From NCBI GenBank assembly GCA_938034715.1, contig CALHMM010000035.1, positions 1 to 5,734 on the forward strand: a DNA stretch of 5,734 nt. Direction: 5' to 3'. Shown in pieces: positions 1 through 5,093 of this stretch. Under the pieces are notes generated by a model. That model was not told the DNA's origin. It saw only the letters and a program-made list of their open reading frames with translations, and made no database searches. The DNA is from Minisyncoccota bacterium (GTDB lineage: Bacteria > Patescibacteriota > Minisyncoccia > Moranbacterales > GCA-2747515). A program made the position numbers and the translations under genes. Each line of letters starts with the position of its first letter. Position 1 is the stretch's first letter.

Positions 1-193
1 GATCTTCCTCATGGTGCCATTGCTGATCCTCATCTCTCCTCGTACATGATTGTGCTGATGGTTTTGGAGATACCCTCCATCCATTAGATAATTCTTGTAC
101 TATTACCTTAGTACCTTCAGCAAAGAGACCCGCAGACTCGCGAGAATATGGAAATGCTGTTGCGATATCTCTTTCTTTATTTTTCAAGGCCAT
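1..193 (-). CDS. Unrecognised protein, N-terminal part (runs off left edge)
   Basis: An open frame starts with ATG at 193 and stays open for 64 codons to the window edge, so the C-terminus is missing. The product begins MALKNKERDIATAFPYSR and is hydrophilic, with no membrane segment or signal peptide. I do not recognise the family. Support for a real gene comes from context: a well-formed promoter lies 34 to 64 bp upstream in the same orientation, the frame uses codons like those of the neighbours (GTA, GCA, GAA), and it fits the run of minus-strand genes. No clear Shine-Dalgarno sequence is present; the last bases before ATG read CGAGATC. There is no in-frame stop for at least 17 codons upstream, but those codons include the promoter, so ATG at 193 is the likely start. 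The plus-strand frames here close within about 30 codons. Existence is moderately likely; function is unknown. Confidence 0.5.
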   Translation of the reverse strand, partial: MALKNKERDIATAFPYSRESAGLFAEGTKVIVQELSNGWRVSPKPSAQSCTRRDEDQQWHHEED

Positions 194-200
194 GATCTCG

Positions 201-228
201 ATAAGTTTCCGTATGGTCGTAAACTTAT
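201..228. repeat. Inverted repeat ATAAGTTT-12-AAACTTAT, operator-like
   Basis: ATAAGTTT (201-208) and its exact complement AAACTTAT (221-228) flank a 12-base spacer. The right arm overlaps the -10 box of the minus-strand promoter at 227-232, and the left arm lies in the expected 5' leader of the partial gene. A third copy of ATAAGTTT lies at 267-274, just upstream of the -35 box, and it shares the longer GATAAGTTTC with the 200-209 copy. Three copies in about 75 bp around one promoter look like binding half-sites, although the motif is AT-rich and one more copy occurs by chance inside a coding region (1821-1828). The pair could also form a hairpin in the leader RNA. Confidence 0.4.
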
Positions 229-257
229 TATACACTATCAAACAGATCAACTTTCAA
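227..257 (-). promoter_or_regulatory. Sigma70-type promoter for the left-edge gene
   Basis: Read on the minus strand, TTGAAA (257-252) and a perfect TATAAT (232-227) are separated by 19 bp. The spacer is slightly long, but the -10 is consensus. Transcription would start near 220, giving a leader of about 25 nt before ATG at 193. It lies in the 93-bp gap downstream of the hisS stop, so the left-edge gene need not depend on read-through from hisS. I see no intrinsic terminator in this gap. Confidence 0.6.
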
Positions 258-286
258 TTGATTGTGATAAGTTTCTACTAATATTC

Positions 287-1627
287 TTATTTTTCAAGGA
301 AGTACGTCGTGATTTCAGATATTTTTACTTGCTGTTGCTGTCCGCTTTCTAGATCTTTGATCAGCACTTTATCCTCTTTTTTTTCATCTTCGCCCATTAT
401 GATGACATGGCGTATTCCTTTGGAATGTGCGTATTTTAATTGCTTCTCAAATTTCCCCTCTTCAGCATACATTTCGGTAGGAATGAAGTTGTTTCGCAGG
501 AGAGCTGTAATCGATCGATAGTCTTCTATAAATGTGTCGTCCATTGTTGTTACGAGCACGTGACTTGGTGAACTATTCTTCGTTTCAAATGCACCCTGGT
601 CAAATAAGTATGTCATGATTCGTGACAAGCCAATAGAAATCCCGACACCTGGAAGTGCAGTGTTAGAAAAAGTGCTCGCGAGATTTTCATAGCGTCCACC
701 TGAACAGACGCTGCCAAGTTCTGGATACATGGCCAGCTGTGTTTCATAGACTGTTCCTGTATAGTAATCAAGCCCCCGCACAATCCCGAGGTCGAGCATG
801 ATATACGCAGCAGGGACGCCGTGTTTTTTGATGCTGCGTAATGTCGCAAGAATCTCACGTGCTCCTTGTCCGACTAGATCATTAATCTCATCACCTTTAG
901 TTGCAAAGAACTCCAGAGCTTTCTCTGGGTCTTGTTGTGGTACCAGAAACTTACCGAGATCTTGCGCGACTTCCTTTGACAAGTAGGCGGAGAGGTCTGT
1001 AACCATTTGTTGTATGCCTACTTTATCTCTTTTGTCTATGACATGAAGAACTTCTGGGATATCGCTCGTTTTTATACCAAGGCTTTGCAGATACCCTGTA
1101 ATGAACTTTCGATTGTTCATTGATATAGTGAATTCACCAATTTCCATTTCCCGAAAGATTTTGTAGATCACTGCAGGCATCTCTGCATCGTTTTCTATTG
1201 ACAGTTTTTCCCGCCCGATAATGTCGATGTCACATTGATAGAATTCCCTGTAGCGCCCCGCTTGTGGTCGCTCACCTCGCCACACTTTCTGGATCTGGTA
1301 CCGCTTAAATGGAAAGGTCAGGTCGTTTTGATGCATACTCACATAGCGTGCGAGCGGTACTGTCAGATCAAAGTGTAATGCCATCTCTGTAGAAGCATCT
1401 TCATCTTCGCCAGCATGCAGTCTTTGTAGTGCATAGATTTCTTTTTCATCTCCACCTTTGGATGTGAGAGTCTGCCTTCTCTCAACTGCAGGCGTTTCGA
1501 TTGGTGCAAATCCATAAAGCTCAAAATTTGAGCGGATGATAGAGATCATACGATTGAACACTATTTGTTCGCCTGGTAGGTATTCAGGGAAGCCGCTAAG
1601 AGGTTTGGTTGACTGTGGTTTTGACAT
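287..1627 (-). CDS. hisS: Histidyl-tRNA synthetase
   Basis: This cytoplasmic class II enzyme attaches histidine to tRNA-His using ATP and normally works as a homodimer. The 446 residues are slightly above the usual bacterial length of about 420-430. Motif 1 lies around residues 38-49 (GFAPIETPAVE). The histidine-binding loop LHFDLTVPLARYV (84-96) has D87 and T89 where the E. coli enzyme has Glu83 and Thr85. Motif 2 (about 108-138) contains WRGERPQAGRYREFYQ with R117 matching E. coli Arg113. The HisRS signature VRGLDYYTGTVYE (283-295) carries the catalytic R284. Motif 3 is PGVGISIGLSRI (326-337). The anticodon-binding domain spans roughly 355-446. The FDLTVP loop places it in the subfamily seen in eukaryotes, archaea and some bacteria, not the common bacterial LRPEGT form. 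ATG at 1627 follows an AT-rich leader without a Shine-Dalgarno sequence. It lies 55 bp after the folate gene and has its own promoter. Confidence 0.97.
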   Translation of the reverse strand: MSKPQSTKPLSGFPEYLPGEQIVFNRMISIIRSNFELYGFAPIETPAVERRQTLTSKGGDEKEIYALQRLHAGEDEDASTEMALHFDLTVPLARYVSMHQNDLTFPFKRYQIQKVWRGERPQAGRYREFYQCDIDIIGREKLSIENDAEMPAVIYKIFREMEIGEFTISMNNRKFITGYLQSLGIKTSDIPEVLHVIDKRDKVGIQQMVTDLSAYLSKEVAQDLGKFLVPQQDPEKALEFFATKGDEINDLVGQGAREILATLRSIKKHGVPAAYIMLDLGIVRGLDYYTGTVYETQLAMYPELGSVCSGGRYENLASTFSNTALPGVGISIGLSRIMTYLFDQGAFETKNSSPSHVLVTTMDDTFIEDYRSITALLRNNFIPTEMYAEEGKFEKQLKYAHSKGIRHVIIMGEDEKKEDKVLIKDLESGQQQQVKISEITTYFLEK

Positions 1628-1649
1628 AAAATAATATTAGTATTTTTCT

Positions 1650-1679
1650 ATCATAGCCTTTTGTGTCTACTCCTGTAAA
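1650..1679 (-). promoter_or_regulatory. Promoter of hisS
   Basis: On the minus strand, TTTACA (1679-1674) and TATGAT (1655-1650) are 18 bp apart, both close to the sigma70 consensus. The -35 box begins 4 bp after the stop codon of the upstream folate gene. Transcription would begin near 1643, leaving a leader of about 16 AT-rich bases with no Shine-Dalgarno sequence. hisS can therefore be transcribed separately from the upstream gene, although read-through is also likely because no terminator separates them. Confidence 0.6.
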
Positions 1680-1682
1680 GTA

Positions 1683-2252
1683 CTAACTACTTGGGAAAAC
1701 CATTATTTGGTCCATGCGGATGTCGTGGGACGTGGTGGGTACGCTAGGTACGACCTGCCACTGCCAACACATACCGATTGTATAAGGTGTCTCTTTGTTA
1801 GCGTTTTTATATACTTCAAAAAACTTATCGTAGTACCCACCACCTTGTCCAAGTCTTCTTTTGGCTTTATCAAAACCTTGCCCAGGAGTGATGCTGCAAT
1901 TGATTTTCCCTGTGAAAACATCGCTGTTAACTGGTTGCTTTAGACCTCTTGAATTGGTACGGATCTCTGAAAGTCCTCTGATGCGTACTGCCTGTATGTG
2001 ACCCTTTATGATCTTTGGGACATACACTTCTTTCCCTATTGCTAAGAGCGACTCTATGAGTTTGAGGGTTGGCACTTCTTTGTTATATGAGATGTATGTG
2101 AAAACTGACGATGCTTCCTGTAAAGATTTGTCTAGGAGAATTTTTTTAGCTATTGCACTTTCGTCCTTTGGTAAACAGAAGGAACGAGCACGTTTTCTGA
2201 TTGCAGTGCGCATTACTTCCTTTTTTATTTGTATTTCTCGAGATTTTTTCAT
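1683..2252 (-). CDS. 5-formyltetrahydrofolate cyclo-ligase (MTHF synthetase family)
   Basis: The enzyme uses ATP to convert 5-formyl-THF into 5,10-methenyl-THF, returning a storage or inhibitory folate to the one-carbon pool (E. coli fau/ygfA, B. subtilis yqgN). The 189 residues fit the family. Visible blocks are the basic N-terminal segment RTAIRKRARS (15-24), YNKEVPTLKLIESLLAIGK (56-74, the family's 'EvdT' region followed by VYVPKI), the strongest signature ITPGQGFDKAKRRLGQGGGY plus YDKFF (121-145) and the C-terminal WQWQVVPSVPTTSHDIRMDQ (163-182). The start is uncertain. ATG at 2252 is the first in frame after an upstream TAG and sits 6 bases after a TATAAT, implying a leaderless mRNA. Met14 (ATG at 2213) would match where E. 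coli-type proteins begin and has GGAAG three bases upstream. The gene is divergent from the pseudouridine synthase and precedes hisS. Confidence 0.93.
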   Translation of the reverse strand: MKKSREIQIKKEVMRTAIRKRARSFCLPKDESAIAKKILLDKSLQEASSVFTYISYNKEVPTLKLIESLLAIGKEVYVPKIIKGHIQAVRIRGLSEIRTNSRGLKQPVNSDVFTGKINCSITPGQGFDKAKRRLGQGGGYYDKFFEVYKNANKETPYTIGMCWQWQVVPSVPTTSHDIRMDQIMVFPSS

Positions 2253-2258
2253 ATCTTC

Positions 2259-2287
2259 ATTATACTAAATCTCTCTTTTCTGTTCTA
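2259..2287 (-). promoter_or_regulatory. Promoter of the folate cyclo-ligase gene, probably leaderless
   Basis: A perfect TATAAT lies at 2264-2259 on the minus strand, with a weak -35 candidate TAGAAC (2287-2282) at 17 bp spacing. Only 6 bases separate the -10 from ATG at 2252, so the expected transcription start falls on or next to the A of that ATG. If the true protein start is Met14 (2213), this promoter would instead give a leader of about 39 nt. Confidence 0.5.
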
Positions 2288-2302
2288 GACATATTTCATT
2301 TT

Positions 2303-2331
2303 TTGTGGTAGTCTTTGTTTACTCTTAAAAT
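2303..2331 (+). promoter_or_regulatory. Promoter of the pseudouridine synthase gene, probably leaderless
   Basis: TTGTGG (2303-2308) and TAAAAT (2326-2331) are 17 bp apart. A second -10-like hexamer, TATACT (2331-2336), overlaps the end of the first but is too near the ATG at 2340 to place a start upstream of it. With TAAAAT as the -10, transcription would start at about 2338-2340, on the start codon itself. The -10 boxes of the two divergent genes are about 60 bp apart, so the two promoters share the same 87-bp gap and their -35 regions nearly abut. Confidence 0.4.
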
Positions 2332-2339
2332 ATACTTCA

Positions 2340-3356
2340 ATGACAATTTTTGATATTACTTCAGACCACGCCGGTAAACGCATCGATGCTTGCCTTGCTG
2401 ATGCGATGACGGACTTTACACGTGGTGATATGGTTCGTGCACTCAAGGATGGCACTGCAACGTGCAATAATAAGCCTGTGAAACCTAGCTACAGGCTAAA
2501 GGTTGGCGATGTTGTCCGTGTAGGAGAGATCGCCATTGAAACCCCGGAACTCATTCCCAACTCTGAAATCATACTTGACATCGTTAAGGAGACAGATGAT
2601 TTTATCGTACTAAACAAACCGCGCGGCATCCAAGTACATCCCAGCAGTGTGGAAAAAAGGGCTACGATTGCCAATGCTCTGATCGCACACTACCCTGCGA
2701 TGTCGCACGTCGGAGACATCGATCCTGAAAATCCCAATGCTCCGCAGATGCGTCCAGGTATCATGAGTCGCCTCGATAAGTACACATCAGGACTTATGGT
2801 AGTTGCAAAGAACCAAAAAACTTTTGATGCTCTGAAAAGCGCCTTTGCCAACCGTGAAGTTGTAAAAGTTTACCATACACTTGTCTGGGGTGAACCAAAG
2901 GATCTCGATGGTACAATCGATATGCCTATTGGTCGTGCTGTAGGCTATACCAAGCAGAAAGTAGCTTTTGGTAAGTTTACTGATGGCGCAAAAGAAGCAG
3001 TGACGGCGTATAAAACATTGTCTACGCATGGCGTGAGCGACCTTATCAAAATTAAAAATCCAGGAGATAGAGAAGTGATGATCTCTCATTTGGAAGTGCG
3101 TCCCCACACTGGTAGGATGCACCAGATCCGTGTGCATCTTGCTCATATTGGCCGAGGTATCATCGGTGATGTAAAGTATGAACGAAAAAATGAGAAGCTC
3201 TTGAATAAGAAACTTTTCAAAACTCTCCCTGAGGATGACTTTACTACTTTCTATCTCCATGCCAAGAAACTTTCATTCGAACTTGATGGAGAAAAGCATG
3301 AATTTGAATCACTCCTTCCAGATCATTTTACAAATCTTCTCGATAAAATTTCATAG
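2340..3356 (+). CDS. RluA-family RNA pseudouridine synthase (RluD-like)
   Basis: The enzyme isomerises specific uridines to pseudouridine in 23S rRNA or tRNA; the exact target cannot be read from the sequence. The 338 residues fit the RluC/RluD group. An S4-like RNA-binding domain covers about residues 10-62 (GKRIDACLADAM, then YRLKVGDVVRVG). The catalytic domain begins near 83 with ETDDFIVLNKPRGIQVHP (84-101). The catalytic motif is RPGIMSRLDKYTSG (138-151), with D146 as the nucleophilic aspartate. The third block is VRPHTGRMHQIRVHLAHIG (253-271), followed by GDVKYE and the closing YLHAKKLSFEL (305-315). The usual IVHRLDKDTSG reads IMSRLDKYTSG here: S143 replaces a near-universal His and Y148 replaces Asp, while Asp146 and Arg144 remain. 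ATG at 2340 has no Shine-Dalgarno sequence and lies very close to its promoter. No T-tract terminator follows the gene. Confidence 0.94.
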   Translation: MTIFDITSDHAGKRIDACLADAMTDFTRGDMVRALKDGTATCNNKPVKPSYRLKVGDVVRVGEIAIETPELIPNSEIILDIVKETDDFIVLNKPRGIQVHPSSVEKRATIANALIAHYPAMSHVGDIDPENPNAPQMRPGIMSRLDKYTSGLMVVAKNQKTFDALKSAFANREVVKVYHTLVWGEPKDLDGTIDMPIGRAVGYTKQKVAFGKFTDGAKEAVTAYKTLSTHGVSDLIKIKNPGDREVMISHLEVRPHTGRMHQIRVHLAHIGRGIIGDVKYERKNEKLLNKKLFKTLPEDDFTTFYLHAKKLSFELDGEKHEFESLLPDHFTNLLDKIS

Positions 3357-3442
3357 AATTTGTATTGATTTTAATTTGCTTACGATCAATGCCCTTCTTG
3401 TGAATATTTGTCATAGTCAAACAATAATCGGTATTTCGCAAA

Positions 3443-3475
3443 AGTCTCGATCTAGACTATAATAGATGCTATTAT
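3443..3475. repeat. Two abutting dyads over the SET gene promoter
   Basis: AGTCT (3443-3447) and AGACT (3454-3458) form a dyad with a 6-base spacer. It is followed directly by ATAATAG (3459-3465) and CTATTAT (3469-3475), a perfect 7-bp dyad with a 3-base centre. Together they cover the spacer end, the -10 box and the expected transcription start of the SET gene. The second dyad could also form a small hairpin in the first bases of the mRNA. The position is that of a repressor operator, but no regulator gene is in this window. Confidence 0.4.
3458..3463 (+). promoter_or_regulatory. -10 box of the SET-domain gene promoter
   Basis: A perfect TATAAT is present. The -35 is poor: TTTCGC at 18 bp spacing is the best candidate, so the promoter may need an activator or may be weak. 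Transcription would start near 3470, leaving about 21 nt before ATG at 3491 with no Shine-Dalgarno sequence. The rest of the 134-bp gap (3357-3457) shows only a weak 6-bp inverted repeat (ATTGAT 3364-3369, ATCAAT 3385-3390) without a T-run, so no convincing terminator for the upstream gene. Confidence 0.5.
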
Positions 3476-3490
3476 CTCCTAGAAACTATC

Positions 3491-3904
3491 ATGCCAAAAA
3501 AATCATCCCCTACACATCCAGACTTTGTAGTAAAGCGCTCAAGTGCGGGATTGGGCCTTTTTGCCGGGATTGCTTTTGAGAATGAGGATTTTATTATTCA
3601 GTATAAGGGTGAGAAAATTACACATGATGAAGCAGACCGTCGTGGTGGCAAGTATCTCTTTACTCTGAATGAGAAATGGGTTGTAGATGGTAAAGACCGC
3701 GCAAATACAGCTCGCTATATCAATCATTCGTGTGATCCAAATATAGAAGCCATCATCGAGGATGACAAGAAAATTATTTTTCAAGCAATACGATCCATTG
3801 AGCCAGGTGAAGAACTGACATTTGACTATGGCAAAGAGTACGTGGAAGATATCATTGCTAAAGCAGGATGCAAGTGTGCTCCATGCCTCAGAAAAAAGAA
3901 ATAG
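3491..3904 (+). CDS. SET-domain protein-lysine methyltransferase with post-SET zinc site
   Basis: SET proteins move a methyl group from S-adenosylmethionine to lysine side chains of proteins. At 137 residues this is a minimal SET plus post-SET unit with no pre-SET or other domain. Visible parts are AGLGLFAG (19-26, the first SAM-binding block of the SET core), ARYINHSCDPNIEA (74-87, the knotted SAM-binding motif NHSC), and GEELTFDYG (107-114), with Y113 as the expected catalytic tyrosine. At the C-terminus, C127, C129 and C132 (CKCAPC) can bind one zinc with C81 of NHSC, as in post-SET domains. The protein ends in a basic RKKK tail and also starts with a basic stretch. It has no signal peptide, so it should act in the cytoplasm. 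The substrate is unknown; bacterial relatives have been linked to histone-like or ribosomal proteins, or to host targets in pathogens. ATG at 3491 is the first Met in frame. Confidence 0.92.
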   Translation: MPKKSSPTHPDFVVKRSSAGLGLFAGIAFENEDFIIQYKGEKITHDEADRRGGKYLFTLNEKWVVDGKDRANTARYINHSCDPNIEAIIEDDKKIIFQAIRSIEPGEELTFDYGKEYVEDIIAKAGCKCAPCLRKKK

Positions 3905-3923
3905 TTTTGTAGATTCAAGTATC

Positions 3924-3952
3924 AAAAAACAGGGTTTGTGCCCTGTTTTTTT
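3924..3952. terminator. Bidirectional intrinsic terminator
   Basis: An 11-bp perfect stem pairs 3924-3934 (AAAAAACAGGG) with 3941-3951 (CCCTGTTTTTT) around the 6-base loop TTTGTG. On the plus strand the stem runs into seven T's (3946-3952), and on the minus strand into six. It lies 19 bp after the SET stop codon and 30 bp beyond the SPFH stop, so it can end transcription of both convergent genes. Confidence 0.9.
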
Positions 3953-3967
3953 GTAATTGTGCCCGTA

Positions 3968-3988
3968 CTTTACTTGTCGCTTTACTTG
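3968..3988. repeat. 12-bp tandem duplication giving a second in-frame stop
   Basis: CTTTACTTG occurs at 3968-3976 and again at 3980-3988, with a 12-bp period. Read on the minus strand, the repeat contains the SPFH stop TAA and then a second TAA four codons later in the same frame (3972-3970), so a read-through product would be extended by only three residues. Confidence 0.6.
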
Positions 3989-4872
3989 CCACCTGCTGAC
4001 CCTGCAGCATTTACTCCTGCTATCGTGCGTGCATAGTCTGGATTTTTTGCATCCATCAGTATCAAGTTGCCATGAGCTGCTGCTGTTGTAATTGTGTCGA
4101 GTCTATTTGTTTCATTAAGTAGCTCAACAGACTCATTTACTGAAAGCCCCGCATTTTTCATCGTGCCCATTGCTTCTTCTAGTCCTTTAGCTATGGCCTC
4201 ACGCATACTTGAGATTCCTTGACCTTGGAGGGTTTTACTCTCAGCCTCTGCTTTTGCAGCTCCAACGAGTCTGATCCGTTCTGCCTCTGCCTCATTACTT
4301 GCTGCTTCCTTGAGTCTTTCTGAAGCTATTACTCTATTGAAAGCATCGCGAACTTCTTGGCTTGGCTGTGGTTCATCTACGAGAACATTTTCAATGATGT
4401 ACCCGAATCGTGCAAATCGCTCACTTAAAGCTCCCTGCACCTGACTTTCCATGGTGTCACGGTTGTTATAGAGATCTGTCATATCGAGTCCTGATGCTGT
4501 CTGCCTGACGTTGTTTAGCACATAGGAAATGATCTGCTGCTCTGGGTTTTCTAACTCATAGAATGCTTTTACAGCTCCACTAGGTTCATCGCTTGCCCTA
4601 TATTGCACTTTCACAGGTAAAGTCATGAAAGCATTATCCAGTGTTTTAATCGATACATCAGCCCCAATTTCTTGTTGCTGGAGGTTCACACGACCCACAA
4701 CTAATTGAATAGGCCATGGCGCTTTAAATCTCAGACCTGGCAAAGCTGCTGACGTGCTTGGCCGACCAAATGTTTCGATAATCGCTGCTGTCTTACCTCT
4801 AACAATGAAGATCATTGAGTACAGTGCAAAAGCGATGAGTACAAATACTACCAATCCCAATAGCTCTCCCAT
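3982..4872 (-). CDS. SPFH/Band 7 membrane protein, HIR/stomatin-like
   Basis: SPFH proteins (stomatin, prohibitin, flotillin, HflK/C) form large oligomeric assemblies on membranes and organise membrane microdomains or regulate proteases. The 296 residues start with a hydrophobic segment (about 4-24) that anchors the N-terminus. The SPFH domain follows (about 25-185), with GLRFKAPWPIQLVVGRV (46-62), VKVQYRA (87-93), an FYELENPEQQIISYVLNNVR stretch (104-123) and a YIIENVLVDEPQPSQEVRDA stretch (158-177). An Ala/Glu-rich helix predicted as coiled coil follows (183-235; RLKEAASNEAEAERIRLVGA in its first part). The block order and the PWPIQ, NPEQQI and AFNRVIASERL-type phrases resemble plant HIR proteins and their bacterial relatives more than HflC or flotillin. 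The Ala/Gly-rich tail (285-296) is probably flexible. No NfeD partner or FtsH gene is adjacent. The ATG at 4872 has no Shine-Dalgarno sequence. Confidence 0.92.
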   Translation of the reverse strand: MGELLGLVVFVLIAFALYSMIFIVRGKTAAIIETFGRPSTSAALPGLRFKAPWPIQLVVGRVNLQQQEIGADVSIKTLDNAFMTLPVKVQYRASDEPSGAVKAFYELENPEQQIISYVLNNVRQTASGLDMTDLYNNRDTMESQVQGALSERFARFGYIIENVLVDEPQPSQEVRDAFNRVIASERLKEAASNEAEAERIRLVGAAKAEAESKTLQGQGISSMREAIAKGLEEAMGTMKNAGLSVNESVELLNETNRLDTITTAAAHGNLILMDAKNPDYARTIAGVNAAGSAGGK

Positions 4873-4889
4873 ACTGGTGTAGTTGAATG

Positions 4890-4895
4890 ATTATG
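4890..4895 (-). promoter_or_regulatory. Putative -10 box of the SPFH gene
   Basis: CATAAT (4895-4890 on the minus strand) differs from the consensus at one position and would start transcription near 4883, about 10 nt before the ATG. I find no good -35 at 16-19 bp. The palindromic hexamer TGTACA lies just upstream of it at 4898-4903 and recurs at 4924-4929. Confidence 0.3.
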
Positions 4896-4897
4896 AG

Positions 4898-4930
4898 TGT
4901 ACATTAACAGATATTTGTGTTTTTGTACAT
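4898..4930. repeat. Paired TGTACAT motif upstream of the SPFH gene
   Basis: TGTACAT occurs at 4898-4904 and 4924-4930, 26 bp apart, and each copy contains the self-complementary hexamer TGTACA. One copy lies between the presumed -10 and -35 of the SPFH promoter and the other just upstream of the -35 position, as paired operator sites would. The rest of the 221-bp divergent region (4873-5093) is AT-rich and also holds a 6-bp inverted repeat, GGTATT (4972-4977) and AATACC (4994-4999). I see no RNA gene or terminator in it. Confidence 0.3.
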
Positions 4931-5032
4931 ACCTCTATTGGATGATGTGGTTTCCTCCACTTTTGCATTGGGGTATTTATCTTTGGCAATTACAATACCT
5001 GATTTCTATTTATCTATATTTAATTATATTTA

Positions 5033-5061
5033 TTGATTGTTGTATTTAGTTACGCTATACT
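5033..5061 (+). promoter_or_regulatory. Promoter of the pyrophosphatase gene
   Basis: TTGATT (5033-5038) and TATACT (5056-5061) are separated by the ideal 17 bp, making this one of the best promoters in the window. An AT-rich block (about 5000-5032) lies directly upstream and could act as an UP element. Transcription should start near 5068, giving a leader of about 26 nt that is AT-rich and lacks a Shine-Dalgarno sequence. Confidence 0.7.
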
Positions 5062-5093
5062 AGGCATGTTAAATACTTCTCTAATATATTTTT

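Noticed and set aside
95..352. Plus-strand open frame of 85 codons beginning MYYYLSTFSK
   Set aside because: It runs across the promoter gap and into the 3' end of hisS on the opposite strand, has a biased aromatic/Leu/Phe composition typical of antisense frames, and has no start signal.
2787..3260. Minus-strand open frame of 157 codons inside the pseudouridine synthase gene
   Set aside because: It lies wholly antisense to a gene with clear family motifs and has no recognisable domain.
3364..3390. Terminator after the pseudouridine synthase from the ATTGAT/ATCAAT repeat
   Set aside because: The stem has only 6 bp, is AT-rich, has a 15-base loop and is not followed by a T-run.
3466..3582. 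Upstream ATG within the SET leader dyad, opening a 38-codon frame that overlaps the SET start out of frame
   Set aside because: The ATG is close to the predicted transcription start, the peptide matches nothing, and AT-rich leaders give such frames by chance.
3539..3925. Minus-strand open frame of 128 codons opposite the SET gene
   Set aside because: It is antisense to conserved SET motifs and starts inside the terminator region, with no promoter.
287..4872. Possible UGA recoding (UGA as Gly or Trp), as in some CPR lineages, because all five complete genes end in TAA or TAG
   Set aside because: None of the six recognised genes has an in-frame TGA, Gly and Trp are encoded by standard codons, and five stops are too few to show avoidance.
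4873..5093. Small RNA or riboswitch in the 221-bp divergent region
   Set aside because: It is very AT-rich, shows only short inverted repeats, and contains no recognisable conserved aptamer or terminator.
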